DNA from: CAXXIC01 sp049315325
GTDB lineage: Bacteria > Bacteroidota > Bacteroidia > Bacteroidales > UBA7332
DNA: 64,000 nucleotides
Direction: 5' to 3'
NCBI GenBank assembly: GCA_049315325.1
Contig: JBMOKJ010000001.1
Location: 818,549 to 882,548 of the forward strand
A program made the position numbers and the translations under genes. The notes beneath the pieces were generated by a model that was given only the letters and a program-made list of their open reading frames with translations, ran no database searches and had not been told where the DNA came from. Position 1 is the stretch's first letter; each line of letters opens with the position of its first letter. This document shows, piece after piece, positions 1 through 8,555 of the stretch.

Positions 1-1
1 T

Positions 2-133
2 CTATTGTCAATCGAAGTACCAGCAATTGACAAAGAGTTGAAACTGAAGTTTGGCGCAATCGAACAGACTGCTACCATCAAAGATGGTAAAGCTAGTTTT
101 TCTTTTATTCCCATTGTTACTGACAATAATTAA
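2..133 (+). CDS. C-terminal end of an unidentified protein (partial)
   Basis: An open frame runs in from the window edge and stops at TAA 131-133. The visible 43 residues are polar with alternating hydrophobic positions (for example KLKFGAIEQTATIKDGKAS) and look like the last beta-strands of an extracytoplasmic domain. The stop is 8 nt before the ATG of the LruC-domain gene, so the two are probably co-transcribed and may act together at the cell surface. The family cannot be named from so little sequence. Confidence 0.6.
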   Translation, partial: LLSIEVPAIDKELKLKFGAIEQTATIKDGKASFSFIPIVTDNN

Positions 134-141
134 TATGTACC

Positions 142-1647
142 ATGAAAACTCTGATATATAAAACAAAACTAATAATTGCTGGACTTGTTTTGATTTCAGC
201 AACAGTAACAGCGCAAGTAACATTAAACTGTGAGTCGGGCAATCGTGCTATTGAGCAAGGAAATTGCTGGGGGTTTGGTGCCACAGGTTATACCAATACT
301 GCAGGTCTGGTTATTTCAGGAACTTGGTCAGTGAGAAGCAACTCGATGTCGAATCCTTCAATTAGCAGCTCATGGGTGAAAACTCCATGGATGAAAATAG
401 GTTCTGGAGATATAACCATGAAAGTTAAACTTGAAAATAATACAGGCACTACGAAACAGGTTGTAGTAACATACATTCCCTATAGTGCTGGAGCGCCTTA
501 TGGCGAAGGTACGTATACTACTTTTTACACATTCAACTTCCCAGGAACTTCAGGAGGATATGGTATGTCCACCGCATTACAGTCGCTTAGCATTCCAATA
601 CCTTCGGAAATTGCAAATGATGCAACCACTGCCTACAAAATCCAAATTAGTTTTGTAGGAACTGGTGGCAATAACAGAGCTATTGCGGATGATATTGTGA
701 TACCAGGAGAATATTGGTCAGATCCATCAAACAACTGTTTGCCTAAAGCTATGATTGTAGATACAGATGGCGATGGAGTAGCTGATACAAATGATCAATA
801 TCCGAATGATCCTTATAAAGCCTATAATACTTACTATCCTGCTGCTGCATCAAGCGGCACATTGGCATTCGAAGACAATTGGCCTACAATAGCTGATTAC
901 GATTTTAATGATGTGGTGGTCGATTACAATATTAATACTGTAACAAATGCACAAAACCAAGTTGTAGAGGTGTTAGGTCAATTCACACTGAAAGCATCTG
1001 GAGCAGCTTATAAAAATGGATTTGGCTTTCAATTAGACAACATTGCACCAGATAAGATCACATCAGTGACAGGTGCAAACTACAGCGATGCTTCTTACAT
1101 CTCTTTAGCGGCCAATGGTTTAGAAAGTGGTCAGACGTATGCCAATTGTATTGTGTTCGACAACTTCTATAATGTGATGCCGCCAATTGGGGGTAGTGTA
1201 GGTGTTAATACTGAAAAATCTGCATCGTTTATTCCTTATCAAACAGTGAACGTCAAACTAACCTTCCTTAAAGATGGCGTTGCTCCATCTGGCGGAACAG
1301 TTTTGTTGAGCCAATTGCCATCAAGTGCATTTAACTTCTATATTATTGCGGATAAACAACGTGGTGTAGAAATTCACTTAGCAGACAGAGTGCCAACTAC
1401 ACTTGCAAATTTAAGTCTGCTTGGCACGAAAGATGACAGTTCTGTCATCAACAGTCGTTACTACAAAACTGTAAACAATCTGCCTTGGGCTATCAATATT
1501 CTTCAAGGATTCAAGTATCCAATCGAACATTCTCCACTGAATAATGCTTACTTGCATTTAATCAGATGGGCCGAGAGTGATGGTTTAGAATATCAAGATT
1601 GGTACGAAGATAAAGATGGTTATCGTAATCCTATTGAAATTTATTAA
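142..1647 (+). CDS. LruC domain-containing secreted protein
   Basis: 501 residues. An N-terminal signal peptide (MKTLIYKTKLIIAGLVLISA, cleavage probably after TVTAQ) is followed by a beta-rich region to about residue 205. Next comes an acidic calcium-loop-like DTDGDGVADTNDQYPNDP stretch, and then the LruC/DUF4842 region, recognised by the FEDNWPTIADYDFNDVVVDY signature near residues 245-265 and the NNLPWAINI motif near the C-terminus. LruC proteins are surface or periplasmic proteins of Bacteroidota and Leptospira with no established enzymatic activity. The gene follows the preceding gene by 8 nt and ends at a strong terminator. The family call is firm; the role is unknown. Confidence 0.85.
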   Translation: MKTLIYKTKLIIAGLVLISATVTAQVTLNCESGNRAIEQGNCWGFGATGYTNTAGLVISGTWSVRSNSMSNPSISSSWVKTPWMKIGSGDITMKVKLENNTGTTKQVVVTYIPYSAGAPYGEGTYTTFYTFNFPGTSGGYGMSTALQSLSIPIPSEIANDATTAYKIQISFVGTGGNNRAIADDIVIPGEYWSDPSNNCLPKAMIVDTDGDGVADTNDQYPNDPYKAYNTYYPAAASSGTLAFEDNWPTIADYDFNDVVVDYNINTVTNAQNQVVEVLGQFTLKASGAAYKNGFGFQLDNIAPDKITSVTGANYSDASYISLAANGLESGQTYANCIVFDNFYNVMPPIGGSVGVNTEKSASFIPYQTVNVKLTFLKDGVAPSGGTVLLSQLPSSAFNFYIIADKQRGVEIHLADRVPTTLANLSLLGTKDDSSVINSRYYKTVNNLPWAINILQGFKYPIEHSPLNNAYLHLIRWAESDGLEYQDWYEDKDGYRNPIEIY

Positions 1648-1660
1648 ATCAACCAAAAAG

Positions 1661-1691
1661 AAAGGTCAGACAAAATTGTCTGACCTTTTTT
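1661..1691 (+). terminator. Rho-independent terminator of the LruC gene
   Basis: Perfect inverted repeat AAAGGTCAGACA / TGTCTGACCTTT around a short AAAT loop, followed by a T-run, 14 nt after the stop codon. Confidence 0.9.
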
Positions 1692-1731
1692 AATGCCACT
1701 AACAACATGCCCTTTTTTCGGCAAATGTGTC

Positions 1732-1739
1732 TATCTTTG
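1732..1739 (+). promoter_or_regulatory. Bacteroidota -7 box (TATCTTTG) for the ABC-F gene
   Basis: TATCTTTG followed by CACCC, the typical transcription-start context of the phylum, 22 nt before the ATG at 1761. No clear TTTG box lies at the usual 19-20 nt upstream, so only the -7 element is called. Confidence 0.7.
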
Positions 1740-1760
1740 CACCCGAACTAAAAACAGACT

Positions 1761-3398
1761 ATGATTTCAGTAGACGGACTTACAGTAGAATTTGGTGGGA
1801 CAACACTATTTCAAGATATATCATTTGTAGTAAACGAGAAAGACCGCATCGCATTGATGGGCAAGAACGGTGCTGGTAAATCTACGCTTCTAAAAATATT
1901 AGCGGGCGATAGACAGCCCAATCGCGGGAAGGTTTCAGCACCAAAGGAGGCTGTAATTGCCTATTTGCCACAGCATTTGATGACAGAAAACGATCGCTCG
2001 GTGTTCGACGAGACGTCTCGTGCATTTTCGCACATGATGGAGATGGAGAAAGAACTTGAAGCTGCAAATCTGGAGCTATCGGAACGTACTGATTACGACT
2101 CGGAGAGCTACTACGAACTGATTGAGAAGGTATCAACCCTCAGCGAAAAATTCTATTCTGCTGACACATCAAACAACGATGCAGAAGTAGAAAAAACCTT
2201 ACTAGGATTAGGTTTTGAACGCGAAGACTTCACCCGCCCAACTGGAGATTTCAGTGGTGGTTGGCGTATGCGGATTGAACTGGCGAAGATATTGCTCAAA
2301 AAACCGGATGTGATACTGCTCGATGAGCCGACCAATCACCTCGACATTGACTCGATTCAGTGGCTCGAAGATTTTCTTATAAACAATGCAAAAGCGGTAA
2401 TTGTGATTTCGCACGACCGAGCTTTTGTCGATAATATTACGACTCGTACGATCGAAGTCACCATGGGTCGAATATACGACTACAAAGTCAATTACTCTAC
2501 CTATCTCGAATTGCGCAAAGACCGCAGAATTCACCAACAAAAAGCGTTCGAGGAGCAACAAAAGATGATCGCTGAGAATATGGAGTTTATCGAGCGTTTC
2601 AAAGGAACCTATTCGAAAACCAATCAGGTAGGCTCGCGGGTGAAGATGCTTGAAAAACTCGAAATCTTGGAAGTGGACGAAGAAGATACTTCGGCGTTGA
2701 GGCTTCGTTTTCCGCCTTCGCCTCGTTCAGGCACATATCCTGTTGTGGCAGAAGGTCTTGGTAAAACGTATGGGAATCACATTGTTTATAAGAATGCCAA
2801 TTTTACGATTGAACGAGGCGAGAAAGTTGCTTTCGTGGGTAGAAATGGTGAAGGAAAATCAACCTTGGTGAAATCCATTATGAAAGAGATCGATTTCGAA
2901 GGCAAACTGACCCTCGGACACAACGTTATGATTGGCTATTTCGCTCAAAATCAGGCTTCGATGCTCGATGAAAATCTCACTGTCTTTCAAACGATCGACG
3001 ATGTGGCGGTGGGAGATATTCGCACAAAGGTGAAGGATTTCTTGGGTGCATTTATGTTTGGTGGCGAGGCATCTGCCAAAAAAGTAAAAGTGTTGTCTGG
3101 TGGCGAACGGACACGTTTGGCAATGATCAAATTGTTGCTCGAACCTGTCAATCTGCTGATACTCGATGAGCCGACCAATCACCTCGATATGAAGACCAAA
3201 GATATACTGAAAGCTGCGTTGAACGACTTTGACGGAACATTGATTGTGGTTTCGCACGACCGCGACTTTCTCGACGGATTGGTGACCAAAGTGTATGAAT
3301 TCAGCCACAAGAAAGTGACCGAGCACCTCGAAGGCATCTACGGATTCCTCGAAAAGAAAAAAATGGACAACCTTCGCGAAATCGAGCGAAAACAGTAG
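1761..3398 (+). CDS. ABC-F family ATP-binding protein (Uup/EttA-like)
   Basis: 545 residues with two fused ABC ATPase domains and no membrane segments, which defines the ABC-F class of ribosome-associated ATPases. Domain 1 has Walker A GKNGAGKST (34-42), a divergent signature FSGGWRM (about 164) and Walker B LLDEPTNHLD (about 186-195). The charged linker around residues 235-300 matches the P-site-tRNA-interacting region of the family. Domain 2 has Walker A GRNGEGKST (about 360) and signature LSGGERTR (about 445). The C-terminal extension is short. ABC-F factors rescue or tune translating ribosomes, and some give antibiotic resistance; nothing here marks this one as a resistance factor. It has its own promoter. 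A methyltransferase gene follows after 47 nt that are mostly a dispersed repeat. Confidence 0.92.
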   Translation: MISVDGLTVEFGGTTLFQDISFVVNEKDRIALMGKNGAGKSTLLKILAGDRQPNRGKVSAPKEAVIAYLPQHLMTENDRSVFDETSRAFSHMMEMEKELEAANLELSERTDYDSESYYELIEKVSTLSEKFYSADTSNNDAEVEKTLLGLGFEREDFTRPTGDFSGGWRMRIELAKILLKKPDVILLDEPTNHLDIDSIQWLEDFLINNAKAVIVISHDRAFVDNITTRTIEVTMGRIYDYKVNYSTYLELRKDRRIHQQKAFEEQQKMIAENMEFIERFKGTYSKTNQVGSRVKMLEKLEILEVDEEDTSALRLRFPPSPRSGTYPVVAEGLGKTYGNHIVYKNANFTIERGEKVAFVGRNGEGKSTLVKSIMKEIDFEGKLTLGHNVMIGYFAQNQASMLDENLTVFQTIDDVAVGDIRTKVKDFLGAFMFGGEASAKKVKVLSGGERTRLAMIKLLLEPVNLLILDEPTNHLDMKTKDILKAALNDFDGTLIVVSHDRDFLDGLVTKVYEFSHKKVTEHLEGIYGFLEKKKMDNLREIERKQ

Positions 3399-3430
3399 AA
3401 GCCTCCCCAACCCCTCCAAAAGAGGGGCTT
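3399..3430. repeat. GC-rich dispersed palindromic repeat, copy 1
   Basis: AAGCCTCCCCAACCCCTCC..AGAGGGGCTT begins on the first base after the ABC-F stop codon and ends 15 nt before the next start. It has the same AAGCC..CCCC..GGGG..CTT layout as the copies at 40427-40524, 49117-49148, 57868-57907 and 58522-58629. Confidence 0.7.
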
Positions 3431-3445
3431 GAATACACATTAAGT

Positions 3446-4162
3446 ATGAAGAAAATTGATAGAGATGCTTATGGCAAAGGGCTTTTAGCCTATTGGAGCG
3501 GAAAGCGAAGCGCAAAGTTCAGCGTGTTTAGCGACATAGCCGCTACAGAAAAATGGGATATTTCGCTCTTTTTTCGCTCGTACGAAGCCATGCCTGAGAT
3601 TGAGCAACTTGCGCTCAGTCGTTGCGTGGGGAGAGTGCTCGATGTGGGTGCTGGAGCAGGCAGCCATGCGCTGTTTCTTCAGAATCTAGGCTTGGAGACT
3701 ACTGCTATTGATATTTCAGAAGGTGCGGTTGAGGTGATGAAAGCGCGTGGCGTTTCCGATGTTCGCCTTCAAAACTTCTTTACGATGAGGAGCGAGAAGT
3801 TCGATACACTGCTTTTTTTGATGAATGGGGTGGGAATCGTAGAGCGCATGCAGAATTTCACCTCTTTCTTTTCGCAATGCAAAACCATGTTAGCCGATGG
3901 CGGGAAAGTAATCCTTGATTCGTCCAACATCATCTATATGTTCGTCGAAGACGATGGCAGCGCACTCATTGACTTGAACGGTAACTATTATGGCGAAATG
4001 ACCTACCGGATGGATTTTGGTCAATTTAGAGGCGTTCCGTTCGATTGGATCTATGTCGATTTCGATACCCTAAGTCATTTGGCCTCTGAAAACGGCTTCT
4101 CATGTGAAAAACTCTATGAGGATGATCATTATCACTACCTAGCCGAATTACGAATCAACTAG
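3446..4162 (+). CDS. Class I SAM-dependent methyltransferase
   Basis: 238 residues. Motif I, RVLDVGAGAGSHALFL, lies at about residues 61-76, followed by an acidic TTAIDIS motif that would bind the adenosine ribose and by ADGGKVILDSSN (motif III-like). These show a Rossmann-fold SAM methyltransferase. The substrate cannot be told from the sequence. The ABC-F gene lies 47 nt upstream and no promoter is visible between them, so they may be co-transcribed. The C-terminus (DDHYHYLAELRIN) is consistent with small-molecule methyltransferases, but that assignment is weak. Confidence 0.82.
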   Translation: MKKIDRDAYGKGLLAYWSGKRSAKFSVFSDIAATEKWDISLFFRSYEAMPEIEQLALSRCVGRVLDVGAGAGSHALFLQNLGLETTAIDISEGAVEVMKARGVSDVRLQNFFTMRSEKFDTLLFLMNGVGIVERMQNFTSFFSQCKTMLADGGKVILDSSNIIYMFVEDDGSALIDLNGNYYGEMTYRMDFGQFRGVPFDWIYVDFDTLSHLASENGFSCEKLYEDDHYHYLAELRIN

Positions 4163-4310
4163 AAAACTTTTCTTGCCCTTTATTTAAAAAAAATGGTGAG
4201 CATTTCTACCAACATTCCTTATTCAATTTTCACAAATCATTATTGATTTATAGCGCATTATCGATGTAACACCAAATCTGAAACATTACCTATCCGAGGC
4301 GACGGGGGTT

Positions 4311-4607
4311 TTATAAGCAATAAAATAGAATCACTGAAATAATCCACAACAACAAGAACAGATTGCATTTTTTTACATACCGATTGTGCAACAAATTGCC
4401 AAGTTCTCTGTATTTATATAATGGAACAAACCAAAGACAAAAACTAAAAATAGCTGCCATAGATAGACTTCTTGTGTCAATCTTTTTCGCTTCCTTCATC
4501 TTAAACCGCAAACGAATCGTTTTAATTCGGTAATAAATAGACAAGTACCATAACGATAATATTACTAAATAAATCGTCGTTTCAGAAATAAATTTAAAAC
4601 TAATCAT
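4311..4607 (-). CDS. Small integral membrane protein, possible RHS partner
   Basis: 98 residues with three predicted membrane segments (about 8-27, 50-68 and 81-98) joined by a basic KMKEAKKIDTRS loop. I do not recognise a family. It is the last gene of the minus-strand run that contains the RHS gene and starts 11 nt after the preceding small gene. Small genes immediately downstream of RHS tips often encode immunity proteins, and a membrane location would fit a membrane-active effector, but that role is inferred from position only. The AT-rich composition matches the RHS tip and the gene before it. Confidence 0.6.
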   Translation of the reverse strand: MISFKFISETTIYLVILSLWYLSIYYRIKTIRLRFKMKEAKKIDTRSLSMAAIFSFCLWFVPLYKYRELGNLLHNRYVKKCNLFLLLWIISVILFYCL

Positions 4608-4618
4608 ACATTTATTGT

Positions 4619-5044
4619 TTAATATCTGTTTTTAGGAGCGGGATTTGAATGTAGAGTATTTCTATACACATACCCTCTTCGATAACTTCCGGTATTGCCC
4701 CAATCGTAATAACAAATAACATCAACGATGAGTGAATCTCGTTCGTATCCCATCACATAAACGCAAGTATCGTAGGGCAGCATTGAAAAAGGGAATGTAA
4801 TCTTTGGCGTCAGATTGCCATTTTCAATATTATGATAATAGGCTACCAAAGAGTCTGCGTCTTTTAAGTAATCAGTATATAATACTGGATTTACAACACT
4901 ATCATGATACTGTTCGTAGCAGTACATCTTCTTTTTAGACATCACATTTCCTCGAAACGATTTTTCAATGTGATAACCAATAATATTCCATACAATTCCT
5001 ACTCCAATAGCTATCAATATGTACAAAGCTGTTTTATTCACCAT
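4619..5044 (-). CDS. Hypothetical single-pass membrane protein, immunity-like position
   Basis: 141 residues from the ATG at 5044, which overlaps the end of the RHS gene by 11 nt; in-frame ATGs at 5050 and 5074 would lengthen the overlap. One membrane segment (ALYILIAIGVGIVWNIIGYH) is followed by about 110 polar residues on the far side, with two Cys and a Tyr-rich C-terminus. No known domain is recognised. Overlap with the 3' end of the RHS tip implies translational coupling, the arrangement expected of a cognate immunity protein. That function is an inference. Confidence 0.65.
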   Translation of the reverse strand: MVNKTALYILIAIGVGIVWNIIGYHIEKSFRGNVMSKKKMYCYEQYHDSVVNPVLYTDYLKDADSLVAYYHNIENGNLTPKITFPFSMLPYDTCVYVMGYERDSLIVDVICYYDWGNTGSYRRGYVYRNTLHSNPAPKNRY

Positions 5045-8000
5045 AGTCATCTTCATATCCTCCATCTTCTCCATCTGTTAATAAATCAATTGAATTTTTA
5101 TAACTCTTTGACATCCATATATTATTGGGTTGACCCATATTTCCTTTATAAGTAGCGTTACTATATATATGTATCCCAGTATTAATCAAATTTCCATCTA
5201 CATCTTTAGTAAATAAATTTGTAGTAAATCCTGTAAGATGACCACTCGTGTATATTGCTTCGGGATATCCAACTAACCAGGTCGAACCTATGACACCTTT
5301 TGCCAAAGAAGAAACTTGATTAGCTTCATAGAGAGATAAAGATATCGACTGATCAACTGTCATCCCCATAGTACTAACTGAAGCGCCATAGGAAAGTCCA
5401 ATACCAACTGAGGCTGAATGCTCGCTAATTCCTAATGAAATGCCAGCTGAGGTTTTTAAATGAGGTGCTGTGACAGGGAACGAAGCCTGATTTGAGCCAT
5501 ATAAAGATTCTAAAAATGTATTTGATTTCCAGTCATAAGATACGCCGCCTGATAATGATATCTCAGCACCTAGAACTACATTTTGATTGGTAGGGTTTGT
5601 TAAATCTTGATTAGCAATATCAATATATCCAGAAACTAAAAAATGAGTTTCTCCGTAGTTGTCATAGGCAAAACCTGTTTGTTGTACGCCAAATAAACCA
5701 TATCCATAGGCAATACCTACGCTAAAATTCCCAAAAACAAATAAAACGTCCTTCCCATTATTATCTATAGCATTCACTGGATTATTCGTGCAATATACGT
5801 ATGGACTAATACTATAATATTTTTCCGCCAATGGATCCACTGTACTAAACCTACCAGTTGCAGGATAATATCCTCTCGCCCCATAATCATACGTATCATA
5901 CCCGTGCATCTCGATAAACTCCTTGCCGTTATACTTGCGATTTTGCACAGATGCTCCTATACCAACATCCCATGGCAATCCACTTGCGTAATACTGAGTT
6001 TGCTGCACTGTTTTGTTTGTTGTAGCACACCAAACTTCTCTATTATTACCCAAGTGATCCTTACGATAGTAATAATATTGCGGTACACCAAGCACAGGAA
6101 TAACGTATCCTTCTGCATTAAATACTTTATCCAAATCGAACTGATAGTCGCCACCATCGTTCGAAAAGACGTACTCTACACTACCCACATAATCTGTACC
6201 ATTGATATAACTATAGTTGGAATTCAAATAGCTGGATGCGACTATCTGCCCTGCTGATAGGGGAACAGCCAATGGAGTCAATAATGTGTAATATTCGCTG
6301 TGAAGTTTCCGCCCGCTGGCGTCGTACTTATTTACTATTTGATTCCCATTCTTAAACTGAATGAGGTCTGGCAAATTTAAGATATTATACCGGATTGTCA
6401 CAATATCGCGGTCTAAATCTTGCTTCATATTGCCATTATTGTCGTAGGCAAAGTCGTTGGTGATCAAATTTTTGTTGTTGTACTCTTTGGTGGCGTATTG
6501 GTTTTGCGATCCGGCGTAGTCGGTCACAGCCATCATTTGGTTGCCATTATAGCCAATAAGGTTGTCGTTGTAATTTCCCAGATTGTCAATCAGTACAGTT
6601 CCTTTCTTTCTTTGCAGAGCCCTTATATTTCCCATCTTGTCGTAGGTGAACGCTTCGTTGTATCCCAAATTGAAGAACGAAGAGCCTACAAGCTGATAGC
6701 CATCGGCATTAGTCAGGCGGTTCAAAGCATCGTATTTGTAGGTGTATGCCCGTTTTGATGAGCCATAGTTCCAAGTAGAGTAGGCGATATTGCCGTTGTA
6801 GCACGGGGTGGCTTGCGATACTGAGAACCCGTTGTAATACAACATTTCTGTAAACCGATAGCTGCTTTTGAGCATCGTAGACCAATTGCGGATGTTGTAG
6901 GCATAGGTGAGGGTATCTGCATTGTTGTGTCGGTAGTTGGTCTGCAATCGTCCGAGTTCGTCGTAACGCAGATCTGATAACAGCACTGGGGTTTGGGTAC
7001 TGAATTTATACGTTGTGAGTAGCGGTCTATCGGCATTGTCGTAGGTGTAGGTATATAGCTCGGGTATAGGTGTAGTGCCGGCTATATTGTGCTCCTTGAG
7101 GGTTTGCTTGACCTTTCCTGTGAAGCTGTAGTGATTATGGACCACATCGAAGCCTCCGAGGTGGTTCGATGCGCGCGATTGCACCACGCGCCCGCGGTCG
7201 TCGTAGTAGAGTGCATTGGCGGTGTAGTTGGTGCCTGCTTGGTCGAGTATGTAGGTGCGCGACCCTGTGAGCAATCCCTTGGCGTTGTTGTATCGCACAT
7301 CAAAGCCCGTGGGTGGTGTGACATAGGCTAGCGAGCTGCCACCAGTAGTCAGCGAGGTAAACGCATAGCTGTCGTAGTAGTTGACAGTGAGAGGTTGCAC
7401 CGCAGCGACGCTGCCTGTGCAGGTGTAGCCCGTGTTGTAGAACGACGTGCTGCCATCGTAGGTTTCAGTAATCAATTGCGTTTTGTAATCTGCGCACAAA
7501 ATAGGGAGAGTTTTCAGGCTATCGATGTAGGTGATACCGGTGTAGAGCACCCGCCCCAGCACATCGTATTTGGTCACACTCCACTGTTTTTTGTCAGCCT
7601 GCTTCTTCTGGCGTTGGTTGCCGTCTTGCGAAAGCACCAGTCGGTCGGCGCGGTCATACACCATCCAGATGGGGTAGCAGCCGGGCAGCTTTTTGTAAAT
7701 GCAGTTGCCGCGACCATCGTATTGGTAGAGGTAGCCATAATTGATCAGTGCACCGCTGTTGTCTTCTATCACACCATCGGCAGTGAGTAGGTCGGCTGCC
7801 GAAGGAGGTATTACGTAGCGTAGGCGACCGAAGTCGTCGTTCACGTAGTAGGTGCGTACATCGGTGCTGTTTTGCTTCATTACAACTTGCCCCTGCTTGT
7901 CTTTGTATTCGGTTGTAGGTTTGCCATCTTCGTCTGTTACTACTGTTTTGTATAGTGTGGCGGCATCGTAATACCCTGCCCGTTGCAGCTTGTCGCTGCT

Positions 8001-8525
8001 GTTCACGTAATAGTAGGCTACCTCGTTGGCGGCAATAGTCTGATAGGCGGTTGCCACTTTCTTGCTGTTGGCATACCAAACCGCCCCTGCCCCATATTGA
8101 CCTGTTGTTCGAGTTAGAGGGGTAGGTTCATATTCTATTTGAGCATATGGATTATTATCTCCATAAGCTGTTTTTTGAGTGGACTGAAACGATATTGGAT
8201 CAACAAACGAGCCGTCAGTATTGACAGATGCCGCTGGAAGCCATTGTTGCCAATCGAGCCCAATGTTATTATAAATTCGCGTATTTACCAAATCTTTGCC
8301 AGTTGGTGTAAAGTTTCTTTTTACAGTTTCTATAGGGCGTCCCAATCCATCGAAATATTGAATAATGGAGAGTGAATTGCTTGACGCTAATGCCGAAGGG
8401 TCTCCAATTTCTTGTGTTGGAGACGTTACAACAACATAGTTTTGATTTATGCTTTGAGACAGAATTACTGTAAGTGGATAAAGCATCCACACAATAAGTA
8501 TCACAAATCTTGCTTTATATTTCAT
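5034..8525 (-). CDS. RHS repeat-associated core protein with DUF6443 N-terminus and variable tip
   Basis: 1163 residues. A signal peptide (MKYKARFVILIVWMLYPLTV) precedes a DUF6443-type region (YFDGLGRPIETVKRNFTPTG), then many YD/RHS repeats (for example YDVLGRVLYTG, YDERGRVVQ-like, YDALNRLTNADG). The RHS core closes at YDYGARGYYPATGRFSTVDP and NNPVNAIDNNGKDV, about residue 927. The last ~236 residues (5034-5744) form a separate Gly/Ser-rich, beta-rich tip in which I recognise no nuclease or deaminase motif. Base composition falls sharply from the GC-rich core (about 6900-8080) to the AT-rich tip, as expected where tips are exchanged. RHS shells enclose a toxic or adhesive C-terminus. Two small membrane genes follow and two large secreted proteins precede it on the same strand. 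Confidence 0.88.
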   Translation of the reverse strand: MKYKARFVILIVWMLYPLTVILSQSINQNYVVVTSPTQEIGDPSALASSNSLSIIQYFDGLGRPIETVKRNFTPTGKDLVNTRIYNNIGLDWQQWLPAASVNTDGSFVDPISFQSTQKTAYGDNNPYAQIEYEPTPLTRTTGQYGAGAVWYANSKKVATAYQTIAANEVAYYYVNSSDKLQRAGYYDAATLYKTVVTDEDGKPTTEYKDKQGQVVMKQNSTDVRTYYVNDDFGRLRYVIPPSAADLLTADGVIEDNSGALINYGYLYQYDGRGNCIYKKLPGCYPIWMVYDRADRLVLSQDGNQRQKKQADKKQWSVTKYDVLGRVLYTGITYIDSLKTLPILCADYKTQLITETYDGSTSFYNTGYTCTGSVAAVQPLTVNYYDSYAFTSLTTGGSSLAYVTPPTGFDVRYNNAKGLLTGSRTYILDQAGTNYTANALYYDDRGRVVQSRASNHLGGFDVVHNHYSFTGKVKQTLKEHNIAGTTPIPELYTYTYDNADRPLLTTYKFSTQTPVLLSDLRYDELGRLQTNYRHNNADTLTYAYNIRNWSTMLKSSYRFTEMLYYNGFSVSQATPCYNGNIAYSTWNYGSSKRAYTYKYDALNRLTNADGYQLVGSSFFNLGYNEAFTYDKMGNIRALQRKKGTVLIDNLGNYNDNLIGYNGNQMMAVTDYAGSQNQYATKEYNNKNLITNDFAYDNNGNMKQDLDRDIVTIRYNILNLPDLIQFKNGNQIVNKYDASGRKLHSEYYTLLTPLAVPLSAGQIVASSYLNSNYSYINGTDYVGSVEYVFSNDGGDYQFDLDKVFNAEGYVIPVLGVPQYYYYRKDHLGNNREVWCATTNKTVQQTQYYASGLPWDVGIGASVQNRKYNGKEFIEMHGYDTYDYGARGYYPATGRFSTVDPLAEKYYSISPYVYCTNNPVNAIDNNGKDVLFVFGNFSVGIAYGYGLFGVQQTGFAYDNYGETHFLVSGYIDIANQDLTNPTNQNVVLGAEISLSGGVSYDWKSNTFLESLYGSNQASFPVTAPHLKTSAGISLGISEHSASVGIGLSYGASVSTMGMTVDQSISLSLYEANQVSSLAKGVIGSTWLVGYPEAIYTSGHLTGFTTNLFTKDVDGNLINTGIHIYSNATYKGNMGQPNNIWMSKSYKNSIDLLTDGEDGGYEDDYGE

Positions 8526-8555
8526 AATCGTATAGTCTATATTAGTGAAATTGTA

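Noticed and set aside
1761..3398. Antibiotic-resistance role of the ABC-F gene
   Set aside because: No acquired-gene context and the sequence looks like the housekeeping Uup/EttA-type group.
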